A stretch of DNA of 64,000 nucleotides from Heligmosomoides polygyrus polygyrus (lineage: Eukaryota > Nematoda > Chromadorea > Rhabditida > Heligmosomidae): contig OX377203.1 of the NCBI GenBank assembly GCA_947396885.1, positions 2,852,001-2,916,000 on the forward strand, written 5' to 3'. Below the pieces are notes generated by a model. The model was not told the origin of the DNA, ran no database searches, and saw only the letters and a program-made list of their open reading frames with translations. Both the position numbers and the translations under genes were made by a program. Numbering within the stretch: the stretch's first letter is position 1; the number at the start of each line of letters is the position of its first letter. Shown piece after piece: positions 1 to 10,431 of this stretch.

Positions 1-285
1 CCAGCCCTGCTTGGAGACGAGGTGCTGGAGAAACTCCAGCTCGCCATGCTCCAGCTTTTGATCCTTCGGTAGGTAGCTGAATGTGTAGACTTTGTGAGAT
101 AGTGCAGTTTCAATTTTACCGTTGTCCAAAATACTATGTGAAGTGCCCCGCCCAATTAGGATAGATCCTAACACGTCCATGACGCCACCAGTCATTTGTT
201 TGATCGGACGAGACATCATGGACACTCTACGAAGACGAGTAACCAGTATCCATCACCTAAACCTGCACTGACGTTAGTGTTGGAG

Positions 286-358
286 GCTACCGTAGCGCAG
301 TAGGAAGCGCGTCAGTCTCATAATCTGAAGGTCGTGAGTTCGAGCCTCGCAGGGAGCA
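286..358 (+). tRNA. tRNA-Met(CAT)-like sequence, probably a pseudogene
   Basis: A 73-nt cloverleaf can be drawn: D-arm with TAGCGCAGTAGG, anticodon loop CTCATAA with anticodon CAT, and T-loop TTCGAGC. The acceptor stem has two mismatched positions (4:69 and 7:66), which argues against full function. Related copies lie at 10676-10748 and 37841-37913, at the same place in each duplicated unit. This is the best preserved of the three. Confidence 0.5.
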
Positions 359-889
359 ACGCTTTTGCGTAGCCGCCACTCTACCCATCAGAATGGTCTG
401 CCTGTCCCGAGTGATGAAGGTAGTACTGCCATGTCCAGTAGTCATCACGTATGCGTTCTGTGGTCCTGATGTCGAGGGTTTGTGTTCATTTTCGCTTATT
501 CGCAAAAGCAATACCTTTATTATGAGAAGCCGTCAAATGCATGCATCGTTCTGGAATGGGAAATGTTACAAAACAAATATATTGCATAAATATTTTTGTG
601 AAATAGACAATAAGCTACAGTGAAGGCGAACGTAGGGAAATAGATAGATTTAGAATTTGCGAGCGCTGTGTGTTGTTTCCTAAGTTAGACGGTATTGTTT
701 GGATACAGAATCCCATGGCTTAGCGAAGAAGATCCCGACAATGTTGATCTGTGGCGCCAGCGCAAGCTCTATCGGACGTGAAGTGGGTCTGGTTGGGGAG
801 CGAACCCGTCCGACATCAGCTGCAAGGTGTGCTGATTTAGAAGACCTAGAGAAGAGAAGGCGACACGGCAAAAGTCTTCGAAAAAATGA

Positions 890-1338
890 TCCTTGAACTC
901 ACGATTGCGCTCGAGTTGTACTGCCCTTGATGGAACGGTTCCGTCCTCCCTCCGAGGCAGGTGTGCAGGAATTTCTCGATGAATCCAAGATTGGCTAGCT
1001 AATTCGATTCCTGAACATGTACAGCCTGTCTCTCATGGAAAATCCAGACGATGACTCCAGTCTTACCTTGCTGATACGGTGAGCTTCATCATGAAAAAGA
1101 ACGTAGTTAACAGGAACGTTGTTCTTTTCCAAAGCGGCCAAGAACTGATCTAAACCACTCTTCTTCAGTCATATATGTAGTCTCAAAGAGAAGATCGGTA
1201 AGCAACTGGCCAGTCTCCCGCTTCTTCACACGCCTATCCTAGGCTCCTTTAGATAATCAGTAGGGGCTTCGGCGTAGAACGGCAAGCGAGCGGCTAGCGA
1301 CTCGCGCCCCGCTTCTCTTTAATATTCGAGATTTCTAG
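890..1338 (-). pseudogene. S9 peptidase relic, exons 14-16 only
   Basis: On the minus strand the three terminal exons of the peptidase can be followed: exon 14 at about 1338-1200, exon 15 at 1149-1067 and exon 16 from 1010 to about 890. Exon 14 has lost the segment carrying the catalytic aspartate (GANDPRV in the intact copies) and contains stops; its donor GT has become GC. Exon 15 keeps the full 83-bp length, an open frame and a GTAAG donor, but the histidine motif reads DEAHRI instead of DEGHG. Exon 16 has an in-frame TAG just after its acceptor, while the C-terminal IEKFLH.CLGGR.EPFH block is still readable. No upstream exons are present. This is a non-functional remnant of a third tandem copy. 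Confidence 0.85.
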
Positions 1339-1501
1339 ACCAATTTGCAAAAAAAAGCACCGTTGTGGCTTTTTTTAGGAATTACTTTCACTTTTGGGTA
1401 GAAAGAGTTTCACTGCTGTCGCTTTGCTTGACAAAGCGGTGAGATTTTATCATTGATTAGTTTCGGAAATGTATCCACAGCCTAGAGACATTTGACAAAT
1501 A

Positions 1502-2826
1502 TTATGTTGTTACTAATTTGTGTTGTATTGTGTTGTGTGTTATTATTATGTTGTAACGAATTAAATGGGCCTAGCTCGCGCCATTATTTGGCGCGTCTTT
1601 ACGCGTTTGATCAAGGACAAACCGTAACATGTGGCATATCATTTAGAAGCGCAAACCTTGCTCTACCGGAGAGTACCAAATTTTCTATGTAAAAGTGGGA
1701 AACTTTAGAGTTTTATTGACTTTTTTGCAGATGGACAAAAGGGTAATCCAAGGCATTTACTTGTATGAATTCAAGCTGGGCACTACAGCTAAGGAGGCGG
1801 ACGAGGAGATCAACGCCGCATTCGGTCAAGGATGTTCCACAATTCGGACGGCGTATCGTTGGTATCAGAAGTTCCGGAATGGAGATGAGAGCTTGGAAGA
1901 ACATGAAGGTCGTGGGAGGCATAGTGATGTTGATGAGGACGATCTGAGAGATGTGGTAGAGGAGGATCCACACAAAGGTGCCAGGGAGATAGCGAAGGTT
2001 CTTGGCGTCAGTCACAACACAGCTGCCCGGCATCTGAAGGAAACTGGAAAGACCAAAAAGCTGGAAAGATGGGTGCCTCACGAGCTGTCTGAGGAGCAAG
2101 GAAACCGACGATATGAGATCTCGTCCGCACTGCTTCCACGGAGCGAAACAGACCCATTCCTTGATCGCTTCGTAACCTGTGACGAGAAATGGATAATGCA
2201 CGACAACAGGCGACGATCGGCACAGTGGGTGGACAGCGATGAGAGCCCCAAGGTTTTTGCGAAGCCGGAATTGCACCAAAAATAAGTAATGGTGACAGTA
2301 TGGTGGTGTTCGCTGGGAATCATTCACCACAGCTTCCTCCCTCCCGGTGAATCCATCACGGCAGAGAAGTACTGCATTGAAATGGAAGAAATGATGAAAA
2401 AGTTGAAGGATGTCGGCCGGCCGTGGTAAACCGAAGGCGAGTTCTCCTTCTGCACGACAATGCTCGCCCCCATGTAGCACGAATGACGTTGCAGAAATTG
2501 AATGAGCTGAGCATTGAAACTCTACCACAGCCTCCGTTTTCTCCTGACCTCTCCCCAACAGACTACCATTTCTTCAAGCATCTTGGCGACTTCTTGGTAG
2601 GGAAAATATTCAAATACCAACAGGATGCCGAAAGTGCCTTCGAAGATTTCGTCAATTCCAGAACTTCCGATTTTTATGCTACTGGGATAAAAAAGCTTGT
2701 GTCACGTTGGCAAAGATGTGTAGAATCAGAAAGTTTTTATTTCGATTAATAAACTTGCCTACAAGCCGAGATATTGACTGTTTAAGTTTACAGTGATTCA
2801 GTGCCATTTATTTCGTGACAACCTAA
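1502..2826 (+). mobile_element. mariner transposon, degenerate
   Basis: The right end reads TTAGGTTGTCACGAAAT on the complementary strand. The left end, starting TTATGTTGTTACTAATT, is a diverged match. TA dinucleotides flank both ends (1500-1501 and 2827-2828), as expected for Tc1/mariner insertion. The element is 1,325 bp, the usual mariner size. It lies between the peptidase relic of unit C and the foldback element at 2987. Confidence 0.8.
1731..2749 (+). pseudogene. mariner transposase (DD34D), disrupted
   Basis: The frame from the ATG at 1731 shows the paired helix-turn-helix DNA-binding half (GTIRTAYRWYQKFR-type region and the later LGVSHNTAARHLK helix), the WVPHEL linker motif and the first catalytic aspartate in VTCDEKW. 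A TAA at 2283-2285 interrupts the frame. The same frame then continues (VMVTVWW) to about 2410, where a frameshift moves it to the frame opening at 2423. That frame holds the second and third aspartates, LLHDNARPHVA and SPDLSPTDYHFF, exactly 34 residues apart. All three catalytic aspartates are encoded, but one nonsense and one frameshift mutation make it inactive. It resembles the Hsmar1/SETMAR-type mariner branch. Confidence 0.88.
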
Positions 2827-3524
2827 TAGTACTGACGTCGAAGGGTTAAATGTTAAGTCCCCTGACTCGAAATTTTCGCTTCCGTGATACGTGCTATTCG
2901 TTTGCACTTGCACACACTTTACAATTTTTGTTGAAAAGTCGGATAACACCTATAAGGAAAACAATAAAAACCACTCAGGACTTATCCTGACAAGGGAACT
3001 GTCTGAACGGTACGCCGGAACGGCAAGAACGAGTACTATAAGGAGAATCCCCGTTCTCCAAATAGTAACAGAACACGTTTTGTTTTTGCCGAATCCTCGA
3101 GACAAACGAGCACGAGGCTGTAATGGTTAAGGGTCAGCAGAGCGAGCCTACCACAGCAGCGCAAGATGAAGGTGTCGTGGACTGGGTGGCGCAGTGGTAG
3201 AGGAGCTGCCTCATGTTCATGAGGTCGGGGGTTCGGTTCCCATGCTACGACGCGTTTGTGCACTTTTGCCATAGTATCGGATTTCCATAGAGATTTCCAT
3301 ATCTGAACTTGTTCTTGGAGTTTACTGCGGTAAGCTGTTTTTACTACTTATCATTTGACGACATCTCGTAGTTCACCAGCAATGTCCGAAACATGCCAAA
3401 TGCAATTTTATATGCAACTTTTACTCCAATAAATTGTTCTCATTGTCAATGTAAGAAATTTTGAGACAGGAACAACGTGAAACAGCGGCAGAATGCCAGA
3501 AAAATTCTTCAAATGCAATTTATC

Positions 3525-3584
3525 AGTGTCGGTGAGGTGAGTGTCACCAGTGTACTCACAGGTGACACTCACCTCACCGACACT
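3525..3584. repeat. Perfect 24-bp hairpin inside F1
   Basis: Bases 3525-3548 and 3561-3584 are perfect reverse complements around a 12-base loop. It sits about 140 bp upstream of the ORF start at 3720 and may fold in DNA or in a transcript. Confidence 0.85.
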
Positions 3585-3719
3585 AATAAATTACACACAA
3601 TCACAGGGGACCACCTGATCTACAACTTGACCTACCACCTCGATCAATATTCTCGCCTCTGTTATGCTTACAAAGTCGCGCGGTTATAACAAGCTGCTGC
3701 TGCCAACACTGACTCTACA

Positions 3720-4022
3720 ATGTCTGCTCACCCTCGAGTGGTCATTCACCTATTGACACTGAAGTGCGGATCTCCACTGTATGCTGTCCCTTCGAGAGAA
3801 GAAATGAAGCTGGCGGAAAGGATAGCAAGTATCCTACAGGATTTCGAACTGCGGCAGCTGGAAATCGACGAAGTGGAGAAGTTGGAGGTAGTGGAAGAAG
3901 TGGACCAAGGGTTTCAACCAGAAGATGATTGTGCCGGAGTCACGACACCACTAACCAGTGAAGGCACTATCACGTTTTCGGGAGGACAGATCGTTTCGGA
4001 GGAGAAGGTTTGGCTATACTAG
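3720..4022 (+). CDS. Conserved short acidic ORF of foldback elements, copy 1
   Basis: This 100-codon ORF starts MSAHPRVVIHLLTLKCG and continues through a charged helical stretch (SREEMKLAERIASILQDFELRQLEIDE) into an acidic segment (VEKLEVVEEVDQ). I do not recognise it. Three related reading frames exist in this window, at about 20318, 31420 and 36395, each in the centre of a foldback element. The shared N-terminal half and the REE.KLAER.A.IL.DFE pattern show that the protein sequence is the conserved part. No signal peptide, membrane segment or zinc motif is visible. It may be the first exon of a spliced gene, since the similarity to the other copies fades after about residue 90. Expression is unproven. 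Confidence 0.5.
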   Translation: MSAHPRVVIHLLTLKCGSPLYAVPSREEMKLAERIASILQDFELRQLEIDEVEKLEVVEEVDQGFQPEDDCAGVTTPLTSEGTITFSGGQIVSEEKVWLY

Positions 4023-4559
4023 AATTGTTGTACTGTAGAAGTTTGAGAACTGGGGAAAGTGGACTGTATCGCGCGATTCCAGGCTTGGGCTGCAGCGATG
4101 TACCACTGGGCAGGAACTATGAAGCCAAACACAAGTTTAGATATGGAAATCTCTATGGAAATCCGTATCGTAAAAGTGCAAAAACGGCACTTGGCATGGG
4201 AACCGAACCCTAGACCTCACGAACATGAGGCATGCCCTCTACCTCTGCGCCACCCAGTCCACGACACCGCGATCTTGCGCTGCCCTGAAGAGCTCGCTCT
4301 GCGGACCCTTAACCATTACACCCTCGTACTCGTTTGTCTCAAGGATTCGGCAAAAACAACACATGCTCTGTTACTATTTGGAGGACGAGGATTCTCCCTA
4401 TAGTACTCGTTCTTGCCGCTCCGGCGTACCGTTCAGACAGTTCCCTTGTTAGATAAAAGAAATCTTTCTATATTCAACAATTTGTAAATGCTCGGCTCAC
4501 CAGACGTGTTTCAAAACCGACGTGCCACCTTCTAGCGATACGTAAGAAGATGACGGTGT

Positions 4560-5640
4560 ACCATGCTCAAGGCAGACGTCAGTGACACGTATTCAGAATC
4601 AAACGCTCAGGAACGCGCGCAGACGCCGCTGAGTCAAGCAGGAGAGGGCTGCGCTTCCTCTGCTGCAACGTCCCATGTTAAACGGCAAACGTTGCCCATG
4701 AAAGGTACGCAAAGGCGTATCTCGCCTGCGTAAAATTTCCCATTCAACGTGGGATAATGCTGAATTCTGAATGCGGCCACTCGTCACACGACGTCGGTGA
4801 ACCACTTCTCGCTCTAGACGATTGTTGCGCGACGAAGGGGACCCGTATTCTGAATCCACATGCTCAGAAACGCGCGCAGATACCGCTGTGTCAATAGAGA
4901 GGAGGCTGTGCTTCCTCGGCTGGAGGAGCATCCCATGTTGAATTCTGGATGGGGCCGCTCGTCGTACGACGACGGTGTCACCTCTTCTGACTCCAGATGC
5001 TTGTTGCTCGACGAAGGAGACCCGTATTCTGGATTCAAACGCTCAGAAGCGCGCGCAGATGTCGCTTCGTCAAGCAGTAGGAGGTTGTGCTTCCTCTGCT
5101 GCAGCAGTAAAGTTCTCCGTTCAACATGGGATAATGCTGAGTTCTGAATGCGGCCGGTCGTCGTACGACGACGATGTGGCCTTTGCTTCCTTTATTTTCG
5201 CTTCTTCTGACTCCAGACGGTTGTTGTGCAACGAAAGGAACCCGTCTTCTGAATTCAGGGTTCGCTCAGAAACGGGCGCAGACGCCGTTGTGTCAAGCAG
5301 GAGGAGGTTGCGCTTCCTCTGCTGCAGCCGCATCTCATGCTCAATTCTGAATGCGATTCCTCCTCGTAGGGCGACGGTGTCTCCTCTTCTGACTTCAGAA
5401 GGTTGTGGTGCGATGAAGGGAACCCGTGTTCTGGCTTCAGGCACTCAGAAACGCGCGCAGACGCCGTTGTGTCGAGCAGGAGGAGGCTACGCGTCCAATG
5501 CTGTAACAACATCCCATGTTGAACGGCAGACGTTGCCTGCGCGACGGAGCGTTTTTCCACGAGGCGTATCTCAGCCAGGTTTCCAACCTGAGTGAGATAC
5601 GCCTCACCATCTATAGGGCAGGGAGCTGACTCCATTATAT
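4560..5640. repeat. Satellite-like tandem block, units of about 180-260 bp
   Basis: Five diverged units are visible, each with a core of the type CTCAGAAACGCGCGCAGACG, then TGTGTCAAGCAGGAGGAGG, CTTCCTCTGCTGCA and CATCCCATGTTGAA. Units start near 4595, 4848, 5030, 5255 and 5440. The block ends in a hairpin (GAGGCGTATCTCA at about 5563 and TGAGATACGCCTC at about 5595). Related units recur at 25.3-26.2, 26.2-26.7 and 47.1-48.0 kb. The many ORFs crossing it on both strands result from its repetitive GC-rich composition. Confidence 0.75.
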
Positions 5641-5964
5641 AGAGGTAGATTGTGCCAATAAAGTGATGTTTGTTGTTTGTTTGCTAGTACTGACCTAGTT
5701 CTATCTCGCGTCTGCCTTTTGCGACGTAATAAACATTAACGCTAATATAATTCGAGAATTGTTGGTATTTTTCTTGCTCGTTGACCAATTTGTTCGTTTT
5801 CGCGTCCACCTTTCTCCGCTGTCGATTCACATTTTCTTGATTCTTGATCGTCATTTTTTCATTGAACATAATTCAGCTAGGAGTGCGAAACAAGGTCGTA
5901 TGTTTTATTTCATTGATTTTTTAACTGTGCGCACAGGCAATCACATCAGTGCAGTGCGCTTACC

Positions 5965-6004
<40 letters not shown>

Positions 6005-6160
6005 TTGCACTTATGGGTGCATCTTAATGGAAAAAGTCAACAAACCATCAAGAAAGAACCATCTTCATTATGTCAAGAGACATTAAAAAGATTGAAGAGT
6101 GAACATAGGTCAAGACACGACTAAAGTGGAAACGTGACGGGTTTTGATTGCCTTGTAAGT
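5641..6160. other. Non-coding stretch with (TTAT)n microsatellite
   Basis: No gene is visible. A (TTAT)n run lies at about 5966-6007. Bases 6142-6160 are the left copy of the RTE target-site duplication. Confidence 0.6.
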
Positions 6161-7131
6161 CTTCTTCTTCTTCTTCTTCTTCTTCTTCTTCTTCTTCTTC
6201 TTCTTCTTCTTTTTCTTCAGCGTTTGTCCCGCTTCGTGGCGGGGTCCGCTATTCTGGTGTCATGACGCCACCTTTCCCGATCCAGCGCTAGATCGGGGTG
6301 GACACCAGCTACTTTCAAGTCCGTATGTAACGTATCAGCCCAGCGCTGCTTCGGGCGCCCTCTAGGCCGCTTTCCTATTACCTCGAATTTAAGGCCTATC
6401 TTGCGGACGCTGTCTTCTTCTCCACGCAGAACGTGGCCGTACCATCGTAAGCGAGCTTCGCGCATCTTGTCCGCTATCGGCGCGACACCGAACTTCTGCC
6501 GAATAGCTTCGTTTCGGATGCGGTCCATGCGCGTAACTCCTGCCGTCCACCGCAGCATCTTCGTCTCCATGACGCTGAGGCGCGTTTCAACTTCCTTGGT
6601 CGCTGGCCAACACTCAGCGCCGTACATTGCTACCGGCCGGACGACTGCTCTGTAGATCTTCGGCTTAAAGCGCTCTGGTATCTTCTTGTCGCAGAGCACG
6701 CCAGTCAACGAGCGCCACTTTGACCAAGCTGCACTCACGCGTGAATTCACTTCGACCAACAGTTTGCCTTCAGACGCGACTGCTGATCCCAGGTACTTAA
6801 AGACCGCAGTGCGTGGAAACTCGATGCCGTTAACCTTGATGGAACTGGACTCTGTAACGTCCGTCGTTAAATACTCGGTCTTCTTCACGTTCAATCTGAG
6901 TCCAAACCGCTCCAAGCGATCACACCAAGCTTGCAACTCTCGCTCGAGTTGTTCTCCTTTATCTTCGCTAGCGAGCATCACGTCATCGGCATAAAGCAAC
7001 GTCCAAGGGACAGGCTTCTGAAGATCTCGTGTGATGGCATCCATGACGACAACAAAGAGGAGTGGGGAAAGCGCAGAACCCTGGTGTACTCCGACAGAGA
7101 TGGGAAACTCCATCGAGGTCCCAGCTGCAGC
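6161..7131 (-). mobile_element. RTE-type non-LTR retrotransposon, 5'-truncated, with 19-bp TSD
   Basis: The 19-bp sequence TTTTGATTGCCTTGTAAGT is present at 6142-6160 and again at 7132-7150. These are perfect target-site duplications of a single insertion. The element runs on the minus strand: its 5' end is truncated inside the reverse transcriptase and its 3' end at the left is a (GAA)n tail (plus strand (TTC)n, about 6161-6215), as is usual for RTE elements. Confidence 0.93.
6217..7131 (-). pseudogene. RTE reverse transcriptase C-terminal fragment
   Basis: One open frame of about 300 codons starts inside the RT palm: AAAGTSMEFPISVGVHQGSA, then LLYADDVMLAS with the YADD catalytic pair. It then continues through the thumb (LNVKKTEYLTTD, VFKYLGSAVASEG) to the RTE C-terminal region (MLRWTAGVTRMDRIRNE, RWYGHVLRGEEDSV, GKRPRGRPKQRW). 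The endonuclease domain and RT motifs before QGS are missing because of 5' truncation. The open frame is undamaged, so the insertion is fairly young. A few extra codons from the flanking target duplication extend the apparent frame at its start and are not part of the protein. Confidence 0.92.
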
Positions 7132-7404
7132 TTTTGATTGCCTTGTAAGTATGTGAAACAAATGAAAAGCTCAACAATTCAAAATCTTTGGCTTAAGGCG
7201 ATATTAAAATGCGAGGACGAGACATCTGCTGGCGAAAAATCGGCCTTAAAAATCAGGTTGCAATCCAGCTATTATGCCGAGTACCTATTCTTGTGGTCTT
7301 GGTTTAATTACCCAATTTTGAAAATTTCTCTATCTAGTCTGGATTTATTGAGTATATATTTCTTTTGTGGTCAACTGTGGTGGATTATATACTGATTGCA
7401 GGTT

Positions 7405-7764
7405 AGCTGTCACAGCGATGTCTTGTTGCGATCAAAACTTCTAGCGCCAGGCGGGACTCGAACCCGCACCTCCCTCTGACCGGGCGCAAATGCTCTACGC
7501 CATTACACCACCGGCGCCGTTTGATTTGAATTGTTTCTATCAAGGCCATCAGCTTCACTGGTTTCATGCTGATATCAGCGGCCAGCTCATCCCGGATACG
7601 GGTGGGTGCTGATCGGTCCCACGAGGTGTGGATGTTGCGTTCGATCAAACGGCGCCGGTGGTGTAATGGCGTAGAGCATTCCCGCCCGGTCAGAGGGAGG
7701 TGCGGGTTCGAGTCCCGCCTGGCGTTAGAAGTTTTGATCGCAACAAGACATCGCTGTGACAGCT
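7405..7764. mobile_element. Palindromic element F9a with two inverted tRNA-like modules
   Basis: The left arm (about 7405-7525) and right arm (about 7645-7764) are inverted copies that begin AGCTGTCACAGCGATGTCTT. Each includes a tRNA-like core, GGCGCCGGTGGTGTAATGGC followed by GGGTTCGAGTCCCGCC (minus strand at about 7516-7444, plus strand at about 7650-7727). The anticodon arms do not pair properly, so these are not functional tRNA genes. The 120-bp spacer shares sequence with the region at 16.63-16.71 kb. Related copies occur at 16.49-16.72 and 35.88-36.09 kb. Confidence 0.8.
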
Positions 7765-7979
7765 TACAACCTCGATACCAGCCAATTGAGGCTTAAAGAA
7801 ACTGATTTGAATTGATTGCAGGTTACTTTATTTTGTTATTTTGCTTTGTTTATTCTCTCATAAAGCCTTCTCTACCTGCTGATGAGACCTGGAAAAGGCT
7901 TTATATACCTTGAGTATGCTCGTCCAGGTTAGGGTCGAAACGAGCTTAACCACCTTAAGGTTTTGTCTTTTTCTCTTGA

Positions 7980-8335
7980 GGGTTATTTGAAGGCTTATGA
8001 CGTCAGATGCCTGCAGAGCGACAGCTTCAGTGGTAGCTTTATCTCCCTCTCTCCTTCTAAGGGAGAGTCACAGTGTCCCTCGTGCAGAAGCGATCTCTCC
8101 GGTGAACTTGCGAGTACCGTACCCCGGCCGTGACCTACGCGACGCGATCACATCGATGGCAGGTGACGCCACTCCATCGATCCACTCAGCCCTGCTTGAA
8201 GACGAGGTGCTGGAGAAGCTCCAGCTCGCCCATGCTCCTTCTCTTGCTCTTTTCATCCGATGTTGTTCGACAAGTTTAGAGAGGGGAGTCCACGTCCGGC
8301 TGCTTGACGCAAACCAGCTATAACCTACCAAGTCA
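7980..8335. repeat. Duplicated block of unknown nature (also in intron 13 of both genes)
   Basis: The sequence CTGCAGAGCGACAGCTTCAG and the following 300 bp recur, diverged, at 12.54-12.70 kb and 41.68-41.98 kb, and in part at bases 1-60. On the minus strand short frames exist (for example around AEWIDGV here and VEWINML at 41.8 kb), but they are not conserved as one reading frame. It marks the same position in each duplicated unit. Confidence 0.5.
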
Positions 8336-8900
8336 TCCTGGTCAATGTTTCAAAGGATTTTGGACAAGATTTCAGGATTTCATGAGGAAAATGAGGACGA
8401 ACCCTCTCTAGACTTGAACCGATGCCATCTTCTTGTGGTGTTCGTGACCTGTGCTTGTGATATCTCCACTTCATTAGGAAGGTTTCTTTTTAAAAAACAA
8501 AACTAACAAAAAGTCCTTTAAATATAAGACCCTAAGGTGCCCATCCATATCCAAGTATAGAGGAAGGGTCCACTTCATACATGTGACACGATGTCATATC
8601 AAACACTTCCGGCCGCATGAAACCGTGAGACACGATATCGTGTCACGGTCATATAATTTATTCTTCTAGTTGGCTTCAAATCTTTCGAAGGATCTTTTTG
8701 CGTTATATGCCCTTCATTTTTAGACATCCACGAAAACAAATTGCGGTGACTGATTTATTGGGCCTCTTCACAAGTAGTGGCTTCAATTAACAAGCAACTC
8801 TAGACGTAAATCGATTAATAATCGATAATCGATAAATCGATTTGTCCAACGCGCCGGAAGTCGCACTGTCGTCAAAGTGTTAATTCCACTGGAAAAATTT
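8336..8900. other. No gene seen; short palindromes
   Basis: AT-rich sequence without a supportable ORF. A perfect 16-bp palindrome GACACGATATCGTGTC lies at 8629-8644. A run of ATCGAT-type repeats lies at about 8805-8840. Confidence 0.5.
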
Positions 8901-9064
8901 TAGGTTTAAAATCTCCACATGGACATGGTTTTGAAGGTCTTGCATAATTTTTATTGAAAATAGCAAAAATACTAACAGAGAAAAAGGAAAATGATCGGAA
9001 TTTTTTTCTACTCAATAACAAGGTGTAGAAAACGTATTGTGCTCCGATCCCTTTCTCAATTGAA

Positions 9065-9225
9065 CAAGTCAGCGCTCTATCCTTCCCAGACAAGTCTGGT
9101 ACCAATTCACCGACCCCGGAGGGATGGAAGGCTTGGTTGGCCTGGGCGGGAAATCCGAACCAGCAACCTGGTATCGGGTGCACGCGGCAGTCGCACCTCC
9201 TCCGACTGCGCTACACGCGCCCAAG
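9065..9225 (-). mobile_element. tRNA-derived SINE (family S1)
   Basis: On the minus strand a tRNA-like head (GTGTAGCGCAGTCGGAGGAG, then a B-box-like GGTTCGGATTTCCC) is followed by the family body, which includes the CTCCGGGGTCGGTGAATTGG and GACTTGTCTGGGAAGGATAG segments. The same family occurs at 29.9, 39.2, 18.4 and 42.3 kb. Confidence 0.75.
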
Positions 9226-9443
9226 CATAAAATAGGAGAATGCAATAAGTACAACAACATAATCCATCAACCAATCTGTTAAGGAACTTCCTGCAGATAC
9301 CTGTTGCATTGCCCTATAGAATTTGGTATCCCATTTTTCTTAGAGAATTCAGGAATTCATATTATTACTCATTTATAATGCCGTATCTCTTCGTATTGTT
9401 GTCAAGGGCTCAAAAATACGGATCTATCATCGATAGAGAATTA

Positions 9444-10431
9444 CTCACAAGGAAAATTACCAACTCAAGGTGAGCTTTGCAATGCTGTTTCGACATGATT
9501 CAGAGCCCGGTGGGCGGAGTTCAGAATTGCGGTCAGTTTTTGCTGAACGCTTTTTTAAAGACCTGAAAAAATAAGTGTGAAAAGGTGTGTACATCACTCA
9601 TCAACCTCTATGACATCCCACGAGATGTGCCTCGGTGGCGCAATCGGTAGGGGTGCCTCCTCATAGGAGCACACCGAGGGGCTTTTCAGATCGAGTCCGC
9701 GTACTGATAATACTTTTGCACGTATTAGTTCGTTCTTATTACGCTTTCTAATGATCACAGGAGTCACCAAAGCTGTCTATTTTCGCCTTCATATGTGCTA
9801 GTTTTTCAACTATTTATGTCTGTACCACCTATCATACCATATCGCCAATAATACCGTAACTGCACACAAATATGCGCATCTTACGGTTGAATATTATGAA
9901 CCCGGACCATAACGGTGCATAAGCGTGCTTGTGTTTAACTTGTCTCATGGATTTCTACCATAGCTGTTGAGTAAAAGGGAAGAGCAAGACAGGACTTTTA
10001 ATTTCCAGAAGGACGATACGGTGCAGATACGTATCGTTGAAACACTAGCAAATATGAAGGCGCAAATAGACAACCTTGCTTTGCTGTAAGCATTCGTGGT
10101 CTAAAATTGATTCCTGTGATCATGAGAAGGTGTAATAACAACAAACTAATATGTGCAAAAATATTGGCAGTACGCGGACTCGAACTCAAAAGCGCTACGG
10201 TGTGCTCCTACGAGGCGGCACCCCTACCGACTGCACCATCGAGGCACATCTCGTCGGGTGTCTTAGGGGTTGACGAGTGTTGCGCACACGTTCTCACACC
10301 TCTTTTTCAAGTCTTCAAAGAGGTATTCAGCGAAGACTAACTGTAATTCTGGACTCCGCTCCCAGGGCCCTACATCCTATCAAAATAACATCGCAAAAGC
10401 TCACCTTCAGTTGAGAACCTTTCTTTGACAA
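9444..10431. mobile_element. Foldback element F2 with tRNA-like arms
   Basis: The arms (about 9444-9830 and about 10050-10431) are inverted copies. The outer ends are of the type CACAAGGAAAATTACCAACT on the left and TCAAAGAAAGGTTCTCAACT on the right arm's complement. Each arm carries a tRNA-like module with CTCGGTGGCGCAATCGGTAG and a degenerate B box (about 9630-9720 plus strand, about 10240-10155 minus strand). A half copy lies at about 37.43-37.61 kb at the left edge of duplicated unit A. F2 therefore marks the same unit boundary in both places. Confidence 0.75.

Larger units (their letters stand above)
60..1338. repeat. Segmental-duplication unit C (decayed, left)
   Basis: This stretch is colinear with the 3' part of the two peptidase gene units at 10.44-11.82 kb and 37.61-38.95 kb. 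The shared order, left to right, is a block around an AGGATAGATCC motif, a tRNA-Met-like sequence, a spacer, and then the last three peptidase exons in reverse. Bases 1-60 repeat the sequence at about 8190-8250. Upstream exons 1-13 of this third copy are not found anywhere to the right before unit B starts, so the unit is either a partial duplication or was cut down later. Confidence 0.75.
2987..4452. mobile_element. Foldback element F1 with tRNA-like arms and internal ORF
   Basis: The left arm (about 2987-3320) and right arm (about 4117-4452) are inverted copies. The outer ends read CTGACAAGGGAACTGTCTGA and its counterpart CTAACAAGGGAACTGTCTGA. Each arm contains a tRNA-like module: GGGTGGCGCAGTGGTAGAGG, then a B-box-like GGGTTCGGTTCCC, at about 3180-3250 in the left arm and its inverse at about 4190-4260. 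The 0.8-kb centre holds a 24-bp perfect hairpin and an ORF of the MSA..RVVIHLL family at 3720-4022. No transposase is present. Total length, 1,466 bp, is almost the same as element F5 (1,482 bp). Confidence 0.75.

Noticed and set aside
1713..2558. Open frame of 281 codons on the minus strand
   Set aside because: It is antisense to the mariner transposase at 1731-2749, which has clear family motifs.
4599..5635. Several frames of 74-206 codons on both strands
   Set aside because: All lie in satellite units; they reflect repeat composition, with no recognisable protein.
4560..5640. Possible CRISPR-like array
   Set aside because: Units are long, imperfect and contiguous, with no unique spacers, and the genome is eukaryotic.
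5870..6124. Frames crossing the (TTAT)n microsatellite
   Set aside because: Low-complexity translation (repeated LFIY) without flanking coding signal; the same occurs at 32946-33320.
7444..7727. Two apparent tRNA genes in opposite orientation
   Set aside because: The T-arm and acceptor are tRNA-like but no proper anticodon arm can be drawn; they are arms of a palindromic repeat found elsewhere in the window.
10107..10340. Frames in foldback F2 and F3 arms containing AVRGLELKSA or AARGLELKT
   Set aside because: They are translations of the tRNA-like module (B box in reverse) in the arms, repeated wherever the module occurs.
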